Below are positions 42,111-49,693 of a stretch of DNA of 64,000 bases, piece by piece (the stretch's first letter is position 1; each line of letters starts with the position of its first letter). The position numbers and the translations under genes are program-made. This DNA is from Clostridia bacterium (GTDB lineage Bacteria; Bacillota; Clostridia; Peptostreptococcales; Anaerovoracaceae): NCBI GenBank assembly GCA_902363595.1, contig CABJAP010000016.1, positions 1-64,000 on the forward strand. The letters run 5' to 3'. The notes under the pieces were generated by a model. It made no database searches. It had not been told where the DNA came from and was given only the letters and a program-made list of their open reading frames with translations.

Positions 42111-43577
42111 CTATTCAAAATGAGTATGATTCTTTTGTTTTTGTTCCGGATATTTTATATCGTTTAAGAAAGTTACAGGGAATTTTTTTAATATCCAACA
42201 CTTCATGCAAACGACATAAACAATTCCGGTAAACAGGAATGTTGGTATTCCCGCTGAAATGTATGGGAATAATCCTGTTGGAGATTCCCAGGTAAGCGGG
42301 TTAAGAATCAGTAGATAACAGGCTAGTCCTGCTGCTATTGCGATAAGTGCTCCAGGATTAAATCCCTTCCAATAAGAGTAACCCTTGCTCTGATTGAACA
42401 TTCCTCTCATACTGAATCTTCCTTTGCAGACAAAGAACAGATCTGCTACTACGATCGCTCCGTAAATACTGGATAAGCACGCGATAAATGCGTAGACCTT
42501 ATTGATGGCATTATAAACGTCTTCATTGAGAAGGACCAGGATTGGAACAATGGCAATTGCTAATGCTCCGATCCAGGGAAGTTTTGGAAATTTGCTTCTA
42601 AGGGAAATCGTTGCCGGATAGGTGGCTGTGGCAAAAGATGAAACGTTTGCTACTGCCATCAGGATCAATCCTAAAATCGAAAGGAATGGAATTCCTGTTT
42701 CTTCGCTGATATTTACCAGCCAGATCGTTGGGTCATATATGCCAGTTGCAAGAGCCGTAAATGCTGCAAACACCCCTGCAATACAGGCCAAAAATCCCCA
42801 TCCCCACATACATCCGTGAAATGCGGTCGATTCGGAATCAGCAAGCCTTGTCCATTGTCCGAAGAAGAAAGCCCATGACAGACCCATGCCTACATTTGTT
42901 TCAAGTGCCGAAGCCCTGGACCAAGCCACACTTGGCTGTCCATCGACCATGTATGGTTCTCGGGGCTGCGCATTCCAAATATAGTCAATTCCATATTTGT
43001 AAAATACGTATGCGATTAACCCTGCCAAAATTGTAAACATGCAAATAGCAGAGATTCTGGTAAACCACTTTAATGCATTAGGCCCAAGCCACGCGATAAA
43101 CCCGCCAATCACTAAGGCACAAACCCCAAAGAAAGTCACGCCGAAGCTCGATGAAAAAATGGATTCTCCAAAAAGCGATCCTGTGAACTTTGTCGCACTC
43201 TGTCCAAATAGCAGGCAAAGCATTGCCTGGGAAGGATAGAGGCAAAACATATAAAAGATTAAAACTAAAGTTGTCCCTCTATGTCCAAAAATACCTGTCG
43301 TTGATGTTAACTGCTCAACGCCATAACGTGAAGCGACAATTCCGCATCCAACAATCAAAAAAAGTGGGATACATTGTCCTGCTAAAATTGTGGGGATTGC
43401 TTCTTTTGCAGGTAGATACAGTCCCGTCTGCGCACCGGCAAGGAAGAACCATGCCGCGATGCCATAACAAATTTGTACGGCTAATAAATCCCAGAACTTA
43501 TAGCTTCTTTCAAAGCCCCGGGTAGGAAGCAGCGTATAATATACTTCAGCTTTTGAATTGATTTCTGTAGAACTCAT
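42111..43577 (-). CDS. NCS1-family permease 2
   Basis: 488 residues, about 12 transmembrane helices, with the same N-terminal signature as permease 1 (YKFWDLLAVQICYGIAAWFF, then LAGAQTGLYLP) and collinear with it to the end. NCS1 members are Na+- or H+-coupled importers of nucleobases and related heterocycles or vitamins. The start at 43577 is chosen from the AAGGAGG nine bases upstream. It is preceded by its own small single-TM partner. Being the second gene of the glycyl-radical/aldehyde-oxidase operon, it probably imports the substrate of that pathway (inference). Confidence 0.87.
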   Translation of the reverse strand: MSSTEINSKAEVYYTLLPTRGFERSYKFWDLLAVQICYGIAAWFFLAGAQTGLYLPAKEAIPTILAGQCIPLFLIVGCGIVASRYGVEQLTSTTGIFGHRGTTLVLIFYMFCLYPSQAMLCLLFGQSATKFTGSLFGESIFSSSFGVTFFGVCALVIGGFIAWLGPNALKWFTRISAICMFTILAGLIAYVFYKYGIDYIWNAQPREPYMVDGQPSVAWSRASALETNVGMGLSWAFFFGQWTRLADSESTAFHGCMWGWGFLACIAGVFAAFTALATGIYDPTIWLVNISEETGIPFLSILGLILMAVANVSSFATATYPATISLRSKFPKLPWIGALAIAIVPILVLLNEDVYNAINKVYAFIACLSSIYGAIVVADLFFVCKGRFSMRGMFNQSKGYSYWKGFNPGALIAIAAGLACYLLILNPLTWESPTGLFPYISAGIPTFLFTGIVYVVCMKCWILKKFPVTFLNDIKYPEQKQKNHTHFE

Positions 43578-43605
43578 ATTAAGTAACCTCCTTTGGTGTT
43601 CCCGT

Positions 43606-43845
43606 CTATGATACAAGCGCTATTATGTAATACATTGCAATCAGGCCATTTACGGTAATCGCAATTATCCAGTCCTTCTTTTTCAGCTTGGGTACGAATC
43701 CGTCTTTTCCATTTAGGACATCATCCTGGTGTTTTTCTTCAAACTCTGTGATTCTTGCTTCCAGATCAGCAGCCATTTCTTTTGATAGGCCAGGAACATC
43801 TACCGGAAGGTCTTGATAATTTGCGTACTCTTTATAAGTTTTCAT
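43606..43845 (-). CDS. small single-TM protein paired with NCS1 permease 2
   Basis: 79 residues: an acidic N-terminal part with the ARITEFEEKHQDDVLNGKDG patch and one C-terminal hydrophobic helix (about 56-76). It is the homologue of the protein at 27579. It is the first gene of the operon, about 90 bases from its sigma-54 promoter. The start at 43845 is taken because AGGAGG precedes it; the frame is open further upstream, but that part would overlap the promoter. Confidence 0.8.
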   Translation of the reverse strand: MKTYKEYANYQDLPVDVPGLSKEMAADLEARITEFEEKHQDDVLNGKDGFVPKLKKKDWIIAITVNGLIAMYYIIALVS

Positions 43846-43937
43846 TTTTGATTCCTCCTTTCCTCCTTTTGCAGTAACTTTAAATTCGATAATAATTGTC
43901 GCAATATTTTTTATATTCTGCAACTAACAATATACTA

Positions 43938-43953
43938 TACAAATAATGTGCCA
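43938..43953 (-). promoter_or_regulatory. sigma-54 promoter of the glycyl-radical/Mop operon
   Basis: Minus strand TGGCACATTATTTGTA. The -24 element is perfect. The -12 element has GT in place of GC. It is almost the same as the promoter at 30136-30150 (TGGCACAT shared). Confidence 0.65.
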
Positions 43954-44361
43954 ATCGGGCAATTTGTTTGTTTATCGTTTTTGATTAACAGGTAAAAGTG
44001 CATCCTTTTCTTAGAATTTGTACACTCTAATTTATTTGATTAATTTTTCTAGGGATATGCAACTATATAATTTCAAAAAATTTCTTTCTATGTTCTGTAG
44101 CTGCATTTCGACAAATTATGTCATTTGTTGAAATGCAGCTACAAACAATCCCGATTATCTCTTATAGTAAAAAGTATATATTACATTTGCCTGTACAAAA
44201 TAGTCTCCTAAATGAGTATCTCGGTTAACCCAATTTACAAAAAGTATCCGTTTGGTGAATTGTAACCCCAAAATTGCCGTTTTAGAATCAATGTATACAA
44301 AGACAGCACTTTTTAAAAACAAGTTACTTCAACGAAAAAGTACAGCAAAGGAGATGCGTAA
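43954..44361. other. divergent control region
   Basis: The 408 bases between the sigma-54 promoter (minus) and the aminotransferase gene (plus) hold the paired palindromes at 44096-44143 and A/T-rich DNA. No gene and no clear plus-strand sigma-54 promoter were found. Confidence 0.5.
44096..44143. promoter_or_regulatory. paired activator-binding palindromes, 44.1 kb
   Basis: TGTAG-N8-CGACA (44096-44113) and TGTTG-N8-CTACA (44126-44143) are mirror copies, with centres 30 bases apart (three helical turns). Together they form a 21-base inverted repeat with one mismatch. They lie about 160-190 bases upstream of the minus-strand sigma-54 promoter. Confidence 0.7.
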
Positions 44362-45660
44362 ATGGAATTAGAAAAATCAAAAGAGTTTTATAGCGAGATT
44401 AAAAACTATCTTGTTGATGGCGTTGCTAGTTCTTTCCATATAACGGATGTCGAAGAGGCTCCATTATGTGTAGAATATGGTAAGGGTTCAAAGGTATATG
44501 ATGTTGATGGCAACGAATATATCGACTATGTGCTGGGACTGGGGCCAATGATACTTGGCCATGCGGATGAACCGACTGACAAAGCTGTCATTGAGCAGTT
44601 ATCCAGAGGAACACATTTTTCAGCGCCGACTCCGCAGCTTAAGGAGTTTTCTAAAAAGGTATGTGAGATTATCCCTTGTGCGGAAAGAGTTATGTTTGAA
44701 AGTACAGGCAGTGAAGCAGACATGGTAGCATTCCGATTGGCAAGGGCTTATACTGGGCGGCCTAAAATCGTTAAGTTTGAAGGGCATTACCATGGCTGGG
44801 CAGACGAGCAGAACATTACTTTTAAAGCTGAAACCGTAGCTGGCTTAGGCCCAAAGAATCATCCCAAAAAAATCTATAATGTAAAAGGACAAAGAAATGC
44901 AGCTTCTGATGATGTCCTTTTGGCACCTTGGAATGATCTCGCCACTCTAGAAGAAATTATTAAAGAAAATGAATCCCAGATTGCAGGCATCATTATGGAG
45001 CCATTTATGTGCGATGAAGGACCGATTCCTCCTAAAGAAGGGTATTTACAGGGAGTTCGAAAGCTTTGCGATCAATATAAGATTGTTCTTATCTTTGATG
45101 AAATCATTACCGGATTCAGACTGGCTTTAGGCGGAGCTCAGGAAAAATACGGTGTTATACCAGACATTGGTCTCTTTGCCAAAGCTCTGGCAGGCGGGTA
45201 TCCTATGTCCATGATTTGCGGCAGAAAAGAAGTTATGGAATGCGGCGTCACAACATCGGGCTGCTTCAATGGAAACCCGGTAGCTTCCGCTGCCGGACTA
45301 GTTGTTTTGAAGGAACTTTCCAAGCCTGGCGTATATGAACAATTTCAGAAATTAGGCGAGATGCTCTGCAACGGCTTTATGGAATTGGCTAAAAAACACG
45401 GTTTCAAAGCATATGCAGAGGCACACAGCGCGATTGCTCTGATCATGTTTGGTGTCGACCGTCCAGTGGATGACATTCGGGACTATATTGAAAACTCTGA
45501 TGTTGCTTTGTATAATCAGTTTTTTGTGAAAGCGAAAGAGTATGGGGTACGGCTGACTTATCGAAGAGGGCGAATCTTTTTATCAACAAAGCATACAGAA
45601 GAAGATATTAAGAAAACACTCGCGGCTTTTGACAAAGCCTTTGCTGGTCTCACAAAATAG
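44362..45660 (+). CDS. class III PLP aminotransferase, GSA-aminomutase-like
   Basis: 432 residues of aminotransferase class III (glutamate-1-semialdehyde 2,1-aminomutase branch). The PLP lysine is K274 in LFAKALAGGYP and the pyridine-N aspartate is D246 in FDEIITGFR; ESTGSEADM is the phosphate-binding loop. No hem genes lie near, so a role in tetrapyrrole synthesis is unlikely and an omega-aminotransferase for an amino-aldehyde, amino-acid or amine substrate is more likely. It is divergent from the glycyl-radical operon and shares its control region. AAGGAG precedes the ATG. Confidence 0.87.
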   Translation: MELEKSKEFYSEIKNYLVDGVASSFHITDVEEAPLCVEYGKGSKVYDVDGNEYIDYVLGLGPMILGHADEPTDKAVIEQLSRGTHFSAPTPQLKEFSKKVCEIIPCAERVMFESTGSEADMVAFRLARAYTGRPKIVKFEGHYHGWADEQNITFKAETVAGLGPKNHPKKIYNVKGQRNAASDDVLLAPWNDLATLEEIIKENESQIAGIIMEPFMCDEGPIPPKEGYLQGVRKLCDQYKIVLIFDEIITGFRLALGGAQEKYGVIPDIGLFAKALAGGYPMSMICGRKEVMECGVTTSGCFNGNPVASAAGLVVLKELSKPGVYEQFQKLGEMLCNGFMELAKKHGFKAYAEAHSAIALIMFGVDRPVDDIRDYIENSDVALYNQFFVKAKEYGVRLTYRRGRIFLSTKHTEEDIKKTLAAFDKAFAGLTK

Positions 45661-45769
45661 CACCCCTTACGCGGGTGCGTTACAACACTATCATAAAACT
45701 GATGAACAGGTAAAATTTGACGAGCCGAAGAACTGGCGTCACTATCATAAAAGAAAAAATTTTGAGGGT

Positions 45770-45921
45770 GATTTTTCCCCTGTATGTTCAAAGCTTTCCT
45801 GCAAAACTATCGGAATTTGAGAAATACCGCTTCTATGATTGATACTTTTTCCGTGCTGCCTTGAGAAGCCGCCGCAAAAGTATCAATATAGCAGAATTTC
45901 GAACTGGATTCCGATAGTTTT
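45770..45921. repeat. dispersed repeat R1, copy B, with inverted arm
   Basis: The left part (45770-45849) matches 16054-16131. A right arm at 45876-45921 is its partial reverse complement (AAAACTATCGGAAT against ATTCCGATAGTTTT; ATTGATACTTTT against AAAAGTATCAAT), so the element can form a long hairpin. It lies downstream of the aminotransferase gene. Confidence 0.65.
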
Positions 45922-45939
45922 CATTTTACTTTTATTTAC

Positions 45940-46066
45940 AACAATCCATCGTCATCGCGAAAGCTCTAACCGGTGAGCCGTCTGCGTCCTTCAGCTTCAG
46001 TTGCCAATATGCAGATATCGCCGACCTCCAGCTTTTCAGAACCTGCGGCTTTCAGCATGTCTGTTG
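45940..46066 (-). pseudogene. remnant of a hydrolase, cyclase-like C-terminus
   Basis: One minus-strand frame ends WQLKLKDADGSPVRAFAM, then eight more residues and a stop. The KxxDGSPxRAxA pattern resembles the C-terminus of the metal-dependent cyclase/kynurenine formamidase family. The preceding homologous sequence continues in another frame (a 34-residue stretch containing KLEVGDICIL). No start or full domain remains. Low-confidence family call. Confidence 0.3.
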
Positions 46067-46291
46067 TCATCTCAAAGAATCTTCAGTTATAGTTTCGTTT
46101 TCGATACAGAAACGCGCGATATCCTTATCGGATACACCATGTACAAATGCCAAAAGCAGCAGCGCGATACCGTAACAGATCGCAGGGAACAGGCCTACTG
46201 CCCATGTGAGCGTGTTTTCCATTGCGGCATCCATTGGCTGGTCCGGCACATATTTGATTACATACAGAACTCCTGTAAATGCATTCCTTTC
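46067..46291 (-). pseudogene. C-terminal remnant of a GPH-type sugar/cation symporter
   Basis: The minus-strand frame from 46291 down encodes TGVLYVIKYVPDQPMDAAM, then NTLTWAVGLFPAICYGIA and a hydrophobic helix, ending 20 residues later. This resembles the last helices and tail of glycoside-pentoside-hexuronide:cation symporters. The rest of the gene is absent. It overlaps the out-of-frame tail of the M81 protein gene, so a deletion joined the two. Confidence 0.5.
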
Positions 46292-47984
46292 TCAGCCTTT
46301 CAATAATAGGTCTCGTTTCACTGTCAAAACCAAGTCCATTTACAATTGAAGTAATGCCCTTTTCTAAAGCTTCCTGCTCGTATGCTGCCCATTCTTCAAT
46401 AAAGCTTTCTTCTGTTGGCATTTCCGGCTCTTTTTCAAAAGCGGCAAGCAGACCGCCCATGTCCATGAACATTGTAGCGTCCAGGAAAAGACCTGTTGGC
46501 TCACCATCTTCAGCCTTTTGCATTGTTACTCCAAACGGCATTTCGGTATTCTCGGTAATGTTTGCCGCCTCAAGCACCGCTGTATTCAGGAAGGTGTACT
46601 GGCCTGACGCAGTATCCATTTCCACATATTCTTTCACAGTGTCCCCGTAGGTCTGACGGATGGTATTTCCAAGGCCTTTGATGACAAGAATTGAATACTC
46701 ATTTATATCCATTCCGATTTCTTTGAATATGTTTACTGATTCAACACCAATCTTTTCTTCAGTTAAAAGAATGTCTATCCCATCTGCATCAAGAACGACA
46801 ATGGTTCCCATCGGTACAAGTTCTTCATCCCAAACTGACATGTGAATCGGATCAGTCCATATTTTCCTGACCACAGCTTCGACGTCGACCGGGCCGCCAT
46901 ATACAGGAGCTGCCTTTCCGCCTATCGACACACTTATAGCTGCTCCGACACCAGCCTCTACGGCCTTTGCAACTGCTGCCTCATCAGCGATCGGTGAGAC
47001 TGCTGCTGATTTAACTCCATTTTCGATGAGTTTTCTAAGTATCGTAACATTATCTCCGGTGGAGCCGCCGAATGGATCGTCAGCCTCGTCAACAAATGCC
47101 CATACGCCTCCTTCAGCCTTTGCCTGCTTGATTGCCTCTTCTGGTTTTACAAGGTCTATGAAGAAATCATCTCTCTTTTCCCAGATCATTTCCGAAAGCT
47201 CTACAGCAAGCTTTGCTGCTAGTTTACGGTCACCGTTTGTTGTAACGATGGTACATGGTCCTGAATCAGCCTTATCTGAGCCGTAGAATCCGATGAGCAT
47301 TGATACATCAATTACTCCGGGTGTTTTTTCCAATTCGTACAGCTTGTTCTGAATCGATATCATCGGCTCGGCTTCTGTACATCCGTTAATCGCCGGAAGG
47401 AGAACTGGAGGTCTTACTCTTACTGATACTGGATTGATTTCTCCATCAAACATTTTTTTAAGAAGAACACCTGCCTCAAGCCCTCTTTCATAAGGGTCGA
47501 CATGGGGCTCTCTATTGAATGCCAGGAGTATATCTGTTGATTTAACCATCAGTTCGCTTACATTAGCATGTTTATCCAGTGTTGCTATGATTGGAATTTC
47601 AGCTCCAACTTCATTTCTAACTGCTTCAAGCAGATCGCCATCCGGATCATCATACCCCTGAGCAAGTGATGCTCCATGAAGACTAAGCAGGACTGCATCG
47701 ATAGGACAATTATCTCTTATGCCCTTCAGCAGACCTTCTTTCACCGATTCGTAAATACCCTGTCTGATTTCGCCTGAAGGGATTCCTCCAGCATCAACCA
47801 CAGGGATAGCTTCCCATCCATATTCTTCAGCTTTTTTTCCAAAGGCCCCAATTGTGTTCTGAGAATCATCTCCAGACAGATCGATTTCTGACCCGAACAT
47901 GATTCCGAATTCTGTTTCGTCAGTTACCACTGGCGAAAAGCTGTTGCTTTCGTGATAGAACTGTCCAATAATTATTTTTTTCAT
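46125..47984 (-). CDS. M81 (MlrC-like) metallopeptidase family protein, aberrant C-terminus
   Basis: About 567 residues are family-like, starting IIIGQFYHESNSFSP, with LSLHGA, DKHANV and the zinc-ligand region typical of M81 (MlrC/microcystinase C) proteins. Known MlrC is a metallopeptidase; most bacterial members lie in catabolic clusters and their substrates are unknown. The last 52 residues are translated from the wrong frame of a decayed transporter gene, so the natural C-terminus is lost. The segment of about 100 residues after IKGLGNTIRQTYGD is not recognised. The start at 47984 is set by AAAGGAG. It may still be functional, as both core domains remain. Confidence 0.75.
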   Translation of the reverse strand: MKKIIIGQFYHESNSFSPVVTDETEFGIMFGSEIDLSGDDSQNTIGAFGKKAEEYGWEAIPVVDAGGIPSGEIRQGIYESVKEGLLKGIRDNCPIDAVLLSLHGASLAQGYDDPDGDLLEAVRNEVGAEIPIIATLDKHANVSELMVKSTDILLAFNREPHVDPYERGLEAGVLLKKMFDGEINPVSVRVRPPVLLPAINGCTEAEPMISIQNKLYELEKTPGVIDVSMLIGFYGSDKADSGPCTIVTTNGDRKLAAKLAVELSEMIWEKRDDFFIDLVKPEEAIKQAKAEGGVWAFVDEADDPFGGSTGDNVTILRKLIENGVKSAAVSPIADEAAVAKAVEAGVGAAISVSIGGKAAPVYGGPVDVEAVVRKIWTDPIHMSVWDEELVPMGTIVVLDADGIDILLTEEKIGVESVNIFKEIGMDINEYSILVIKGLGNTIRQTYGDTVKEYVEMDTASGQYTFLNTAVLEAANITENTEMPFGVTMQKAEDGEPTGLFLDATMFMDMGGLLAAFEKEPEMPTEESFIEEWAAYEQEALEKGITSIVNGLGFDSETRPIIERLRKECIYRSSVCNQICAGPANGCRNGKHAHMGSRPVPCDLLRYRAAAFGICTWCIR

Positions 47985-47996
47985 CACATTGCTCCT

Positions 47997-48089
47997 TTAC
48001 ATTTCATCCATTGGAACAAGATGTCCTCCAAACATTCCAACAATGATGAAGGTCTTTTTACTTTGTAATTCACTTGATTCTCCTTTCAT
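47997..48089 (-). other. 30-codon remnant or leader ORF
   Basis: A short frame reads ...KKTFIIVGMFGGHLVPMDEM then a stop, directly before the M81 ribosome site. No Shine-Dalgarno precedes it. It may be the 5' remnant of a lost gene. No function is proposed. Confidence 0.25.
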
Positions 48090-48152
48090 TTAAGTTTATT
48101 TTTTGCCATTTCAGCCGCCTTTTTAATCACTTTTTTACCGGTATTTCCCGGC

Positions 48153-48190
48153 AAAAAAAACTGCAAAAAACGTATTGCCGTTTCTCGCAG
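48153..48190 (-). terminator. terminator after the LuxR remnant
   Basis: Minus strand arms CTGCGAGAAACG and CGTTTTTTGCAG (two G-U pairs), loop GCAATA, followed by eight T. Confidence 0.8.
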
Positions 48191-48217
48191 TATTCTAAGC
48201 TCGTTTATTTTTTTGAA

Positions 48218-48660
48218 TTACTGTTCTTCTTCCAGCTCGATATTCATTATCTTTGCCAGGAGCTGAACTCTTGAATTTATACCAAATTTCATAAATATAT
48301 GATGAGGCAAACGATCATCAGCCATAGTGGGAAGAAACTATCTTTATGATGGTAAATTGCAATGCAGATACTGATAATAAACAACAGACATGCAGCTACC
48401 AGTACGGATGGATAAAGCAGACTTGCAAATCCGAGAACAATCCATACGGCCCTTATGCAGATACGCAGTGTTTTTTCTCTCTTTGGAAGATCTTTTATCA
48501 AAAGACCTTTTTCATATGAGGAAAGAACAATCTCACTGAGCAACGCAAAAAGTACAGTTTCTATGATCGAAAGAACTCTTACATTTACAGGGTAGATTGC
48601 GTTATAAAATGCCGCAAAGGAAGGTAGAAATTCGTTCATGAAAAAAGTAATGGAACTCAC
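48218..48660 (-). pseudogene. internally deleted membrane LuxR-type regulator
   Basis: The 5' frame (48289-48660) encodes about 120 residues with four hydrophobic helices. In the next frame the last 28 codons (48218-48304) read HIFMKFGINSRVQLLAKIM and an acidic tail, which is the end of a LuxR HTH. This looks like a membrane-domain LuxR regulator that lost the middle of the gene, including most of the HTH. The terminator is still in place. Confidence 0.55.
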
Positions 48661-48689
48661 TACACTCCCTAAAAGTTAAAGCTTATTTT

Positions 48690-48733
48690 AAAAAATAATT
48701 AACCGTCCCAGCAACCAACTTTGACGGTTAATT
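48690..48733 (-). terminator. terminator of rpmE
   Basis: Minus strand arms AATTAACCGT and ACGGTTAATT, followed by ATTTTTT. It lies about 205 bases after the rpmE stop, leaving a long 3' untranslated region. Confidence 0.75.
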
Positions 48734-48938
48734 GTGAATCTCAAATTTTGGAGCAGCCGTTTACCGGTAACTCTTTTCTTATCTGTATCATATTCCATAC
48801 GTAAAACAAAGTCAACATATCGGCCACTCTCCTTCTTCTCCACAAAAAAATAACCACCTCCCAGCGCTATGCTCCCCTGCATCTCTGCAGAAAACAGCGC
48901 CCAAAAGATGGCTATCATAATAATCAATTTGCTTTGAA

Positions 48939-49139
48939 CTAGTCCAATTTGTACTTGTTCTTGAACTTCTCAACACGTCCACCACGATTGATGAACTTCT
49001 GCTGACCTGTAAAGAATGGATGACACTCTGAGCAAACGTCCAAACGGATTTCTTCCTGTGTGGACTTTGTAACAAATGTGTTACCGCATGCGCAAGTTAC
49101 TTTACATTCCTTATAGTCAGGATGGATTCCTTCCTTCAT
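48939..49139 (-). CDS. rpmE: 50S ribosomal protein L31
   Basis: 66 residues beginning [11 protein letters not shown], with zinc-ligand cysteines in TCACG and [10 protein letters not shown], so it is the zinc-binding C+ form of L31. The start at 49139 has AGAGGTGAG upstream. In many Firmicutes rpmE sits next to rho; here it is alone, about 9 kb from rho. Confidence 0.97.
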   Translation of the reverse strand: MKEGIHPDYKECKVTCACGNTFVTKSTQEEIRLDVCSECHPFFTGQQKFINRGGRVEKFKNKYKLD

Positions 49140-49324
49140 GCTTCTCACCTCTTTCCTGCTCGGGTCTTACCACCCTTTGCAAAATTACTGATATACAGCC
49201 TATATAATATACCACAGCTGGCTCTGAAAAACAAGTGTTTTTTTGCAATCCTTTTATTCGTCAAGGCAAGACATAGTGATGTTCATTTTAAATTATTACT
49301 TATTACGAATCAAGACAAAATTTA

Positions 49325-49353
49325 TTGTCTATATTGCAGATTTAATGTATAAT
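49325..49353 (+). promoter_or_regulatory. strong promoter of the candidate toxin gene
   Basis: -35 TTGTCT (49325-49330), 17-base spacer, -10 TATAAT (49348-49353). It is about 75 bases upstream of the small ORFs. Confidence 0.75.
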
Positions 49354-49415
49354 AATGGAAGAGAGCCTTGCCGAAGAGTGGTGACCGGCTGTACATCTTT
49401 CAAGGAGGTGGTTTC

Positions 49416-49457
49416 ATGACCAAATCTAATGAAAGGAGAGGCAGCCATCGTGTTTGA
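49416..49457 (+). CDS. 13-residue leader ORF overlapping the candidate toxin
   Basis: The ATG at 49416 follows a perfect AAGGAGG. The 13-residue reading frame ends in TGA at 49455-49457, overlapping the start region of the 34-residue hydrophobic ORF in another frame. Translation of this ORF could control that of the hydrophobic peptide. Confidence 0.35.
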   Translation: MTKSNERRGSHRV

Positions 49458-49533
49458 GCTATTGTCGTTATTATTTACGGCTATCGGCATGATGTTTAGC
49501 TATGCTTCATACATAGCTAACAAAATCCGGTAA
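49429..49533 (+). CDS. holin-like small hydrophobic peptide, candidate type I toxin
   Basis: 34 residues if the ATG at 49429 is used, or 27 from a GTG at 49450. The sequence FELLSLLFTAIGMMFSYASY followed by a short basic tail is the pattern of the putative holin-like toxin family found widely in Firmicutes. One membrane helix fills most of it. It has a strong promoter 75 bases upstream and a perfect terminator right after the stop codon, giving a transcript of about 215 bases. Type I toxins are silenced by an antisense RNA; none can be proven here. Confidence 0.55.
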   Translation: MKGEAAIVFELLSLLFTAIGMMFSYASYIANKIR

Positions 49534-49536
49534 AGT

Positions 49537-49575
49537 AAAAACCACTCATTGCTCTGCCAAGCTGAGTGGTTTTTC
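49537..49575 (+). terminator. terminator of the candidate toxin transcript
   Basis: Arms AAAAACCACTCA and TGAGTGGTTTTT, 12 perfect pairs, ending in a T-run and A-run, so it may work on both strands. Confidence 0.85.
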
Positions 49576-49693
49576 AAATCATTCGTTATAGTTTTGGTGA
49601 GCCGGTTATCACTGGCTCTCTTTCTATTTTTATTATACACCAAATTTACAGAAAGACAACAAAAATTTTCATTGCCAATATACTCCGCCCCGC

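Noticed and set aside
44144..44361. A sigma-54 promoter for the class III aminotransferase gene
   Set aside because: No GG-N10-GC pair with the -24/-12 consensus exists on the plus strand here. Sharing of the enhancer dyads with the divergent operon is therefore only possible, not supported.
48688..48927. 79-codon minus-strand frame between rpmE and the LuxR remnant
   Set aside because: It runs through the rpmE terminator stem and its last codons are the terminator itself. No ribosome site and no family-like sequence.
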